A stretch of 26,759 bases of DNA from Chara braunii (lineage: Eukaryota; Streptophyta; Charophyceae; Charales; Characeae), in assembly GCA_003427395.1 (NCBI GenBank), contig BFEA01000094.1:614010-640768 (forward strand). Reading direction: 5' to 3'. The translations under genes and the position numbers were made by a program. Shown here piece by piece: positions 19,291 through 26,759 of the stretch. Numbering within the stretch: the first letter of the stretch is position 1; every line of letters starts with the position of its first letter. The notes under the pieces are model-generated. The model saw nothing but the letters and a program-made list of their open reading frames with translations. It was not told the DNA's origin and did not search any database.

Positions 19291-19657
19291 AGCAGTAGGA
19301 TAACTAAGACATGAGTACCCTATCACTTGTTTTAGTCTAACTGGTTCAGACTTAGACAGACCATGGTATGACCCGCACATGAGTACCCCATCTTCAGTCT
19401 GTCAACCTAACTATCTAAGATATGTACACACGAAAGAGACGAGTAATCGAATGTTCCTCACCCTGGAGCCTTATCCTGTCACCCGTCTTACATTCATACA
19501 TCAATCAATCTGTACTCACACTTGCCCTAGGCCAGTGTGCACGAAGGTGATCACGGCTCTAGCTAGGACCGGGGTTCACATGCACGTGTCTGATTGCTCT
19601 GGCAATTAGATCAGAACAAACGGTGTAGGTAATGAAATAGTAACAAAACAAAACAAA
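19291..19657. other. No gene recognised
   Basis: Contains two ACATGAGTACCCYATC segments (about 19310 and 19378) that resemble the GAGTA-type arms of H2. The 76-codon plus frame at 19379-19609 has no recognisable domain. Confidence 0.5.
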
Positions 19658-20062
19658 TAATAATAATAATAATAATAAAATAATAATAATAAAATAATAA
19701 TAATAATAATAATAATATATAATAATAATAATAATACTAATGCAATAAATATGAGTGAGCACGGTACACCGAAGACTAAGTTACAATTAAACATGCAGAA
19801 GTCCAGATAGTCATGTAACTAGTGGAGAGATGAAATGTACCAAGGTTCCATCCAAAATAGGAGCAATACAATAAACCCGTGAGCTAATATTCAAACCCTC
19901 GGGCCTCATTAATGAAGTATCCAATGTCACTTTTCTCTGTCTGGCATCCAGTCTGCACTACACCTGTCCTACTACAGCCGCATCCACGCGACAGGTTCAC
20001 TTAGACTTCAGAGACCAATGTACATGACGTCCACTCCACAACTGGCCTTCTTCATGCATGAG
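19658..20062 (+). repeat. M module 3: (TAA)n head, donor-like end
   Basis: TAA-rich tract (19658-19740), then AATAGGAGCAATACAATAAA, ATTCAAACCCTCGGGCCTC, AGTATCCAATGTCAC, TCTGTCTGGCATCCAG, GACAGGTTCACTTAGAC, GCATGAG, then GTACGTATTTCG at 20063. It aligns with M10 on the minus strand and shares its donor-like sequence. Confidence 0.7.
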
Positions 20063-20136
20063 GTACGTATTTCGTCCCCTCTCATTAGACCCTGACCAGT
20101 CACACATTATAACTGTGATTCATACATGAGGCTGAT

Positions 20137-20700
20137 GATAATAATAATAATAATATAATAATAATATTAATATGTTTGAAATAGCCTTCCTCTTAACCGT
20201 AGCAAATGCAGACCCCAGGGTCCGACCCCCAGACCTTATGCAACTGTGTACAGTATCAAGCCGACTCTGAGTATGTTTGATCTTGTGATCTGCGTTTTGG
20301 TTGTTGACTATTGTCTGTCGTTGGTCTATGTAGCTGTAGGGGTTCCATCTGTAGGCCTGTCGAGTAGAGGTCATAGTTGTGCGGGGCCGTAGCCGCTATA
20401 GTCCTGAAAGTTTAAGGTCACAGTTGTTGTGAACCCAAAAGGTAAAGTCTGTAGGTTTTCAGAAGGCCCGGAAGTGGTCTTACGAGTGTCGCTCATGTTA
20501 GACCAGAGGCAAGTGGGCAAGTGGGCAGTCTAACTGTGTCAAATCACCAGCACCCAGTCCCAGTCGCACTTCGTCTAGTCAACGGGTATCATGTGGGACT
20601 GTCTGCACCAAGGGCCCGGTGGAGAGGAGCAGACCAGCGACCAACAAAAATATAAATTAAGAGGCAGCGTCCAATCCGTCATTCATTTCTCTTGCAAGCC
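20137..20700. other. (TAA)n tract then unrecognised sequence
   Basis: A broken TAA/TAATA tract at 20137-20172, as at M-module heads. The following 20173-20700 shows no GGCGCTC block and no supported gene, so I do not assign it to the family. Confidence 0.5.
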
Positions 20701-20707
20701 ATGCAGA

Positions 20708-20820
20708 AGCGTTGCCCGTCTGTCTATCTGTTGCTGTTTGTGTTTGTCAATCTGTCTGTTCGGTTGTCTGCTTGTCCGTGCCTCCCTGTGTCTGTCGGTC
20801 CCTCTGTCTGTTTGTGTGCA
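20708..20820 (+). repeat. TGTCTG-rich pyrimidine tract
   Basis: Degenerate TGTCTGT/TGCCTG repeats ending in TTTGTGTGCAG, which looks like a polypyrimidine tract plus 3' splice site before the exon-like segment at 20822. Confidence 0.7.
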
Positions 20821-20821
20821 G

Positions 20822-20906
20822 GTACCCAGACAGCATCAAGGACCCAGCGGAAGTCTGTAGCTGTACTCTGTCCAGATCCTCTGTTGTGAGCCAGTTTGTA
20901 CAACTG
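20822..20906 (+). other. Exon-like segment encoding YPDSIKDPAEV, plus copy
   Basis: Flanked by TGTGTGCAG (acceptor-like, ends 20821) and GTAGGT (donor-like, 20907). The frame starting at base 2 reads YPDSIKDPAEVCSCTLSRSS without a stop through the segment. A homologous segment lies on - at 11931-11840 with an in-frame stop. It is 85 nt long, so it would shift phase. Protein family not recognised. Confidence 0.5.
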
Positions 20907-21099
20907 GTAGGTGATATGAGATTAGACCGCCTCGTCTAATCTCTACATAAGGCCCGGTCTCCCAAGACGTCAACATTCAGTCCTGCTATGCTGCCTTGAT
21001 GTCGGCTTGGCACCGGCTTGACACTAGCTGTGCGCTGGTACTGTGGACAATGCCAGACTGTGGCAGCATGCTGTCGCTGTCTATTTTGTGCGCCAAACA

Positions 21100-21345
21100 T
21101 TGTTGATGTAGTGCAGGTCATCCGTCGACCTTGCTATAGTGGCTCTGCCACTGATCTATATTGCTGGTGTGGCGCATGTCACCTGTCTGCATTGCTTCAA
21201 CGACGCAGGCTGCGTGTCTCTACTGCTGACGTAGCATTGGCCGCGCTGACTACAGTGTTGATGCGGCGCAGGCCACTCATCCCTGTTGTTATGGCGTTGT
21301 CGCCCGTCTCTACTGTCGAAGTGGCATTGGCCACGTTGTCTACAT
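21100..21345 (+). repeat. H8 minisatellite, about 30-bp units, plus arm
   Basis: About eight degenerate units of TTGYTGATGTGGCGCAGGCC-type, starting near 21101, 21131, 21161, 21192, 21223, 21257, 21286 and 21313. Several keep a hairpin: AGTGGC with loop TCT near 21138, and GTGGC with loop ATTG near 21320. Translated frames (for example plus 21018-21350) are repeat shadows. Counterpart on - at 11670-11561. Confidence 0.75.
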
Positions 21346-21767
21346 GCTGATAACTGGTTGTGAGAAGGAGGGAGATCGGGATCTGTGGATGATTTGGGAT
21401 CTGGCACGCCTATCCGGGGTTGACTCCGTCATTGTACTGCTAATCGTCTCCGTTGTCTATGAGAGCACAGTGCCATGTGACACTTCTGTGTGACCAGGCC
21501 TTGTTAGACTCGTTACCGGGTACTTGTTTGAAGACGTGGAGGCGAGGGGAAGCCCAGAGAAGAAGTGGGCAAGTTGGGCAATTTTGTGGTAGTCACTGAT
21601 TCTCTCTCCCGCCTTCTCATTTGTCTGTTCTCCCTCCGCTCTCTTCGTCTACCGGTAACGAGAGATCGTATCAAATATCTCTTTCATGACTACTGGGGAC
21701 ATTGTGCAGATCTGAGTCTATTTGTACTATGACGTCTGACGAGTATATTCCAGTCTAAGTTCATTAC
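21346..21767. other. No gene recognised
   Basis: Mixed sequence with no open frame of note, no repeat match found by eye and no clear signal. Confidence 0.5.
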
Positions 21768-21819
<52 letters not shown>

Positions 21820-22170
21820 GTAATAATAGTAATAATAATGAAATAAAAAAATAAGCAGAAGTGAGATGGCAATAACCAGAATGCATGATCACATTGAAAA
21901 CCATAAAGTATCACGGTGTCCATAAAGCAGTATTGCAGCAATATAATACCAATGGAGAACTGTAACACTGAAAACCAATGTCAACGAGACTTTGGTCTCG
22001 CCGCCAGCAACACAACAGTCAAATCCCTTCTCCCTACTTGGCGCTCAACGCTCCAGCCTACTTCCTACACAACTACAGTCTGCCTACTAATTGACAATGC
22101 AACTATTGCAGTCAGCATCTCACCACGTACTTGCAGATGTTGCTCAACCACAAACCATTTCCAATACTCG
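21768..22170 (+). repeat. M module 6: (TAA)n head, donor-like end
   Basis: TAA tract (21768-21840), AAATAAAAAAATAAGCAGAA, CACATTGAAAACC, CTCCCTACTTGGCGCTCAAC, CTTCCTACACAACTACAGTC, GACAATGCAACTATTGCAG, ACTCG, then GTATGTGCCCT at 22171. It aligns with M5 on the minus strand almost end to end. A 161-codon frame (21916-22401) runs through it and the downstream segment. The corresponding frame of M5 is also fairly open, so paralogous exons remain possible. Confidence 0.75.
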
Positions 22171-22291
22171 GTATGTGCCCTTACATCATCATCGTCATCC
22201 TTCCCTCTCTCTCTCTCTCTCACTTGTCTGTCTGTCCGTCTGTCTATCTGTCAGTGTCTGTCTATTTCTCTTTTTCTCCGTGTGCGTACAG

Positions 22292-22400
22292 TTGTTGTGG
22301 ATACAGTAGCTGGAGGGGGAACCTTGGTCCAGCGCACGAGCGCCACGATTGTACAATATAAGTTTGAATTTGAACCATGTCCTTGGCCTCGTCATCTCTG
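22292..22400 (+). other. Exon-like segment after acceptor-like site
   Basis: Follows a CT/TGTCTG-rich tract ending GTGCGTACAG at 22291, about 120 bp after M6's donor-like GTATGT. This gives a plausible short intron (22171-22291). The downstream frame is short and unrecognised. No partner for this segment was found on the minus arm. Confidence 0.35.
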
Positions 22401-22481
22401 AGCTTTGTGCGGGGATGCTATATGTGATTACCATCTGATCACATGCATGCTGAGCACCTGAAGAAAACAGGTCCATTTGCA

Positions 22482-22494
22482 ATAACAATAATAC

Positions 22495-22559
<65 letters not shown>

Positions 22560-22910
22560 GTAATAATAATATTAATAAAAAAAAAATGCAAGGAAGATGA
22601 ACCACAACGAACTTCATAAATCAAACAGCATCATACACGTGAGACTAGATAGTCATGACCTCGAACCAAAGGCAGAATTGCATCTCAGTTCCACCAAATA
22701 AGAGCATACCAGAAACTCATAATTGACAATGCTGGAATAGTCTCGTCATCATCATCAACGAAGAACCAATGTTGATATCCTATCTGGCGCTCGGCACCCA
22801 GACTACAAAAGGTAGATCCCATCTAGCCTATTTACAATACCGCTGATGACGTCAACAACTCCCCGAAGTTCGAGCAGATCTCGGCCAATGCCGTTCGCCT
22901 CAAGCACAAG
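22482..22910 (+). repeat. M module 2: (TAA)n head, donor-like end
   Basis: TAA tract (22482-22577), AGTCATGACCTCG, GCAGAATTGCATCTCAG, (ATC)n, TATCTGGCGCTCGGCACCCA, CTGATGACGTCAACA, GAGCAGATCTCGGCCAATG, CGCCTCAAGCACAAG, then GTATGCTTCCC at 22911. It aligns with M1 over at least 325 bp. After it come a poly(T) run (22970-22987) and a CA/TACA tract (22995-23056), then an N motif. Confidence 0.75.
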
Positions 22911-22969
22911 GTATGCTTCCCGTATCACTCACACCCCCGATCCCCATCACACAGATGCAGCGTGTACCT

Positions 22970-23056
22970 TTTTTTTTTTTTTTTTTTCTCTCGCATACAC
23001 ACATGCACACATACATACACACAATCATACACACAATCACACATACATACACACAC
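22970..23056. repeat. Poly(T) and CA/TACA-rich tract
   Basis: T run then ACACATACA-type repeats. The position between the M donor-like end and an N motif matches the CA tract at 9780-9820 on the minus arm. Confidence 0.9.
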
Positions 23057-23083
23057 GTGTGTAGTAGTGGTAGTGTATTTTCC

Positions 23084-23290
23084 ACGTTGTAGGGATAGAT
23101 TCATTCGACTTTATTTATTTATTTATTTCGTTTGCTCATCCTCTCGAAGGAGGTAGCATGAGGTCGCCACGATCCAGACACTTCACCGGCCCATTCAATC
23201 GATAGGAGCGACGACGGTGAGTACAAAAGGGCAGGACGTGATCAGCGGGAGTTGATGACTCACGCTGACTAGGCACTCCTCCTCCTACTT
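23084..23290 (+). repeat. N motif (ATTT-split) followed by Q motif
   Basis: GTAGGGATAGATTCATTCGA, CTTT, (ATTT)n, CGTTTGCTCATCC, then about 15 bp later GAGGTCGCCACGATCCAGAC, ACTTCACCGGCCCATTCAAT and the Q block GGGCAGGACGTGATCAGCG with hairpin (two stem mismatches) at about 23240-23272. The same N-then-Q order recurs at 23990-24365. Confidence 0.75.
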
Positions 23291-23989
23291 TTTCATTCTA
23301 CCCGCGCACACGCGGCTCCCGTCCTCTTCTTCTTCGCATGCCTGCCGCTTTCTCCAATGAGCACATCCGCTACCCCACTCTGCTCGCGCATCGTCTTCCT
23401 GCAGTGCAAGACCTCCCCTCATTACGCTATCCTCTCTCACCGCACTCTCTCTCTATCCCTCACGCACACACACACACACACATTCCATCGATAGGATGAG
23501 CAAAAACGGAATGAATCTTCCGATCCAAGTAGTGTGCGACTAGTCTTGGGGTGTAAGCTCATGATGAACACGGAAAACACACGCACTCTTCTCGCTCTCA
23601 ATCAAGGTCGCTCGGGCCGATGCCTCCAGTCCATCCGCCATGGCTACACAAAGACCCACATACTCACGTAATCGCAATCCATTGATTGTGTGTGAAGAAA
23701 AGAAGCAGAACGCGGGGGGAGTAGAAGGGATATGCATAGCCAATTTTCAGCTCACGATCCAGTTCCTGCCATGGACACCTATCCCCCGAGACGGATTCCT
23801 TCCGATAACTGTGTAGACTACACCGCCGAGGCATTCGAAGTCAAGGCCGCCACCGCATCCAATCAATCAGACGACGAATCCGTCTCTCTCTTTCTTTCAT
23901 ACACACACACACACGTACGGACGCACGCACATACACACACGTACGAACGCTCGCACACACACACACATATAATAATGAATCTTTTTTCA
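23291..23989. repeat. CA tracts and one inverted N copy; no gene
   Basis: CA runs at 23462-23482 and 23900-23971. An N copy in minus orientation lies at 23484-23520 (minus strand GGAAGATTCATTCCG, TTTTTGCTCATCCTATCGAT, GGAATG). The 87-codon frame 23732-23995 ends in CA-derived TH repeats. No product recognised. Confidence 0.65.
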
Positions 23990-24365
23990 TTCTAGTGGTA
24001 GATTCATTTGATTTATATTTATTTATTTATTTTATTTGATTTTATTTATCCTATCAGTAGAAGTACCATAAGGTAAGTCACGAGATTGAAGGCTTACCTG
24101 TTCTCTCTTCGTCGTCGCCGTCGCATGCGTCGTCATTATCGTCGTCCTCGTTGTTACCACCGTCGTCTTTGTCGTCGTCAGTCCATAGATGCGTCGCATT
24201 CCCCAGCGGCAAACCGCCAAGATCACCACTATCGAGACACTTCATCGGACCATTCAATAGGTAGGAGCAAAGGTGGTGCGTACAGAGGGCAGGGACATGA
24301 TCAGCGCGAGTTGATGACTCGCGCTGATTAGACATTCCTCGTTCAAGATCGATAATTACAATAAT
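23990..24365 (+). repeat. N motif then Q motif, second plus copy
   Basis: N: GTAGATTCATTTGATTT, ATTT runs, GATTTTATTTATCC. A donor-like AAG|GTAAGTCACG follows at 24073. Q: CGAGACACTTCATCGGACCA, TTCAATAGGTAGGAGC, GGGCAGGGACATGATCAGCG, ending GAGATCGATAATT-like (AAGATCGATAATTACAATAA). The hairpin at 24298-24330 is perfect in its 12-bp arm ATCAGCGCGAGT with loop TGATG. The GTC/CGT-rich stretch at 24105-24180 between them is low complexity. Confidence 0.78.
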
Positions 24366-24399
24366 CTACCCCCCGTCGCGGTGAACCCTCCTTCTCTTC

Positions 24400-24485
24400 T
24401 CCCTCTTCTTCTTCTTCTTCTTCTTCTTCTTCTTCTCCTTCTTCTTCTTCTCTTTCTTCTTCTTCTTCTTCTTCTTCTTTCCCTT
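24400..24485. repeat. (CTT)n microsatellite
   Basis: Interrupted CTT run. Poly-L (+) and poly-E (-) frames of 89-129 codons here are compositional artefacts. Confidence 0.95.
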
Positions 24486-24865
24486 CTATCTTTCCTCTAC
24501 TTCTCCTACCACCTTCCTGATGCGTTCCATCCGTCTCCGCGTGACCATCCTCTTCCTCTCCGCGCACCATCTCCATCGCTCCCCACGCACTATCTCCATC
24601 GCATGTGCGATCGTCTCCGCTATCGCCCCTTCCCCATACTCCCTTCTTGATCTCTCCTGCGCCGTGTCTTTCGCACCTTCGCGACGCCGTGCCGTAGTCT
24701 TCAGCGGCCTGTTCGTTCGCGATCTCGACCAAATGAACGACTTGGCCGAATCTGCCACGATTTCGGAGGTGGATTCACTAAGTGAATATATGAAGAATAA
24801 CCACGGGCCATAAATAAAATAAATAATAAAAAAAATAAAAGAAAAACGAATCTAAATAAAAATAT

Positions 24866-24935
24866 GTCACAACGGGGTCTAACTGCAACTTATTCCAATT
24901 TCAAGGTCACGGGTTCAAATCCCCGATCGACCGAG
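24866..24935 (+). repeat. tRNA-like head of F2, plus strand
   Basis: A-box-like TGTCACAACGG then B box GGTTCAAATCC at 24912-24922, about 40 bp apart. It follows an A-rich stretch and shares AACGGGGTCTAACTG and GGTCACGGGTTC with the minus copy. Consistent with a Pol III-driven non-autonomous retroelement head or a decayed tRNA. Confidence 0.6.
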
Positions 24936-24975
24936 CCCAAGTAAAATTTATGGAGCTCCTCTTCAAAAAAAAGGA

Positions 24976-25721
24976 GCCAACTCACGAGTTGGGTGGATTC
25001 GTTCCCTGCACCCATCGCTTAACAGTTCTACACCCTAAACCTACTGAGTTGGCTCCCACTCTGGTTAGAAAAAGAGCCGCTCATGTATATGTAGAGTCCT
25101 GGGCTCACTTGAGCCCATTTTTCAAATTCGTGTGCGTGCACGCTCGTCGGTCTGCCTGCCCGCCTGAGGGTTTGTCGACTTGAGTGTGTGTGTGACCCTC
25201 AAAGGCAACTTGGTAGGTCGAAAGGCCCCGAAGGCCGATATTTACCTGTAGTCGTGACATTGAGGCAGCGGTGGGGAAACACTCAAGTGGCGGGCAAAGA
25301 GGCCGGTACTACACCAAGCAGAGATAGATGTGTCGAGTACTCGAGGCCGAGTAGGAGAAGACAAAAGTCAGCATTTTTAGACGCTCAATATCTAGTAGGT
25401 AGACAGGGAACAACCCAAGTCTCAGCGTGTATCATAGGCCTACCTGACATGATACTGACCCAATCAACCCCTCGACCTTTTCGGTCCGAGGGTATTGCTA
25501 CTAATCCTAACCATCACAATGCGCGTCAAGACAACACGCGCATAGACTCTCGAAATTTTCTCACCGATTCNCCTCGNCCTCAATGGNCGAGGAAATCGTT
25601 TCAAGTGTCACGCCAAAGCGTGCNCACCNATTTCATCTCAGATCGGCTCCATCATGGTAGCCGACGCCGTCACCGTGTCAAATGCAAAAGCATGGCCAAA
25701 TACCCTTGTAAGGGTATTTGG
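24976..25721 (+). repeat. Chain of short palindromes in F2
   Basis: Perfect or near-perfect stems: about 24977-24992 (arm CCAACTC, centre AC), about 25109-25126 (arm TGGGCTC), 25469-25492 (CCCTCGACC, one bulge), 25519-25543 (ATGCGCGT), 25565-25598 (with two ambiguous bases facing each other), 25610-25623 (CACGC), 25643-25664 (TCGGCT) and 25696-25721 (12-bp arm CCAAATACCCTT, centre GT). Confidence 0.8.
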
Positions 25722-25750
25722 TCCGACAGCGTGCCTCCCCTTGGGCTTGT

Positions 25751-26136
25751 CGAGGCCATGGGGGGGGGGTGGCTCCGGGAGGGGCAGACTCAGTTGGAGC
25801 GTGCGGGAGGTGTGAAGGGGTCACCCCTCCTCTAGCAGGAGTTGGCGCGTCGCTGCGGCACCACTGTGACTGTGGTGCAGACTGCCTCCTGGCAGTGGAG
25901 CTACAGGGAGGTGAAGCCCTGAGTGGGGGAGGGGGGACCCTTGTCGCTAGCGGCCTGGTAGCGCCGGTCTGGGCCGATACTACTGGGTGGGTTGCAAGGA
26001 TCGTGCGCTTCTCCCTTGAGAGATCACTGGGTAAGTGGGTGGGCCTGCTGCACTGCAATAGGGCTGACCCCGACGCGGAAAACCCTCTGTCGGACATCCT
26101 CCTTCAGTCATAAACCCCGACACCTCCATAACCCTT
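25751..26136. other. GC-rich segment, no confident gene
   Basis: Frames of 131 and 139 codons lie on opposite strands over the same GC-rich, G-run-containing DNA, so length alone is not evidence. Small hairpins (CACCAC around 25860, CTGCC around 25885) are present. No domain recognised. Confidence 0.5.
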
Positions 26137-26347
26137 TAAAAAAAAATAATAATAATAATAATATCAACAATAGTGATAACAATCATAATAATAACAATAG
26201 TGACATACTCGAATTAACCTTGAATTTAAAAAAAAAAAAAAAAGATACCACTTTTTTTTAAAGAAAGGAACAAAAAAAATAGTAGGAGGCCACCGAGGGG
26301 GGACACAAGCGGTTCACGGGTAACTGGAAATTCAGGAATGAAAATTA
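26137..26347. repeat. Short TAA and poly(A)/poly(T) tracts
   Basis: A TAA run near 26144-26163, AACAAT-rich DNA, and A runs at 26228-26243. No gene. Confidence 0.85.
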
Positions 26348-26640
26348 TGAAGTGAGAGTTTTTGAGAGTCTGGAAATCCCGAATTGTCCTGAAATGGTGA
26401 AAGGTCATAAGACCCTGAAAAACCACCTGTTTAGGAAGGCTGCATCCTGAAGTGGTGAAGTGAGAGTTTTGGGCAGTCTGAAAATCCTGAATGGTCATGA
26501 AGTGATGAAAGATCCGAAGACCCTGAAAACCACATGTTTAGGCAGGCTGCATCCTGAAGTGGTGAAGGGTGTCCTGAAGTGGTGAAAGGTCTGAAGACTC
26601 TGAAAACCACTTGTTTAGGCAAACTGCATCCTGAAGTGCT
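26348..26640 (+). repeat. Tandem repeat, 108-bp unit, about 2.7 copies
   Basis: TGAAGTGAGAGTTTT recurs at 26348 and 26456. AAACCAC.TGTTTAGG recurs near 26419, 26527 and 26604. The last unit is shortened to about 77 bp. Within units, smaller CCTGAAGTGGTGAA motifs repeat every 20-30 bp. No coding evidence. Confidence 0.88.
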
Positions 26641-26684
26641 GACGAAAAATACGACTGTTGTTAACCTTCTTTCGGGGGGGAAGG

Positions 26685-26745
26685 GGGAGAGAGAGAGAGA
26701 GAAAAAAAAAAAAAAAAAGAGAGAGAGGAAAAAATAAATAAATAA
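26685..26745. repeat. Purine-rich and (AAAT)n tracts
   Basis: (GA)n, poly(A), (GA)n and AAAT units at the right edge. The window ends within unremarkable DNA. Confidence 0.9.
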
Positions 26746-26759
26746 ATGAATTTTGCCTG

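Larger units (their letters stand above)
24650..25750 (+). repeat. F2 family copy, plus strand
   Basis: GCGACGCCGTGCCG block (encoding RRRA in the frame 24520-24813), CACGGGCC, A-rich DNA, tRNA-like head at 24866-24935, then about 760 bp of palindrome-rich DNA ending with the palindrome at 25696-25721 and TCCGACAG. Same order as the minus copy 6370-5250, and the tRNA-like-to-palindrome distance is nearly identical (about 830-840 bp). The frame 25188-25835 includes YPCKGIWSDS, matching YPCKGISSDS in the other copy. No known domain. It contains five ambiguous bases. Confidence 0.65.

Noticed and set aside
24343-24758. Glu-rich 129-codon minus frame and Leu-rich plus frame
   Set aside because: Both are products of the (CTT)n tract.
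25188-25835. 215-codon plus-strand frame as a protein gene
   Set aside because: It spans a chain of palindromes and five ambiguous bases and has no recognisable domain. The conserved YPCKGI part is kept as a separate, low-confidence finding.

Overview
The window looks like eukaryotic nuclear DNA from an intergenic or heterochromatic, repeat-rich part of a draft assembly. It has long trinucleotide microsatellites (mostly TAA/ATT), tRNA-promoter-like sequences, GTAAGT/GTATGT-type splice-donor-like sites beside pyrimidine and CA tracts, and a few ambiguous bases. I see no prokaryotic gene organisation, no rRNA, no CRISPR and no recognisable transposase, reverse transcriptase or other enzyme. No protein-coding gene can be called with confidence; nearly all open frames are read through microsatellites or purine/pyrimidine tracts. 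I cannot name the organism.

Almost everything resolves into repeat families that occur two or more times, on both strands. Family F1 is a half or full foldback palindrome (355-759; 17506-18278), a spacer, an array of hairpin repeats (1946-2690; 14280-16450) and a conserved 67-bp end (3263-3329; 13888-13954). It occurs on + at 355-3329 and on - from 18278 to 13888. Family F2 has a pyrimidine-rich lead, a short RRRA-coding stretch, an A-rich stretch, a tRNA-like head and a chain of short palindromes. It runs on - from 6370 to 5250 and on + from 24650 to 25750. Family F3 is a series of (AAT)n-headed modules of about 200-400 bp that end in a splice-donor-like site. It also contains a short dispersed N motif, a Q motif, a 30-bp hairpin minisatellite and a duplicated exon-like segment. 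It runs on - from 13446 to about 7000 and on + from 19658 to 24365.

The order F3 then F2 is the same on both arms, read outward from the central F1 copy, so the window looks like a large, old, rearranged inverted duplication (13.4 to 5.3 kb on -, 19.7 to 25.7 kb on +). F1 and the spacers next to it (about 1.5-3.3 kb and 13.9-19.3 kb) are dense in short hairpins and almost free of microsatellites. F3 is the reverse.

The most striking signal is that several unrelated tandem families (59-bp, 50-bp, mixed and 30-bp units) keep a hairpin in most copies. Stem bases change on both sides together while the loop stays constant. This points either to selection for a folded RNA or DNA structure, or to a mutational process such as template switching that repairs imperfect palindromes. 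All alignments were done by eye; identities are approximate.
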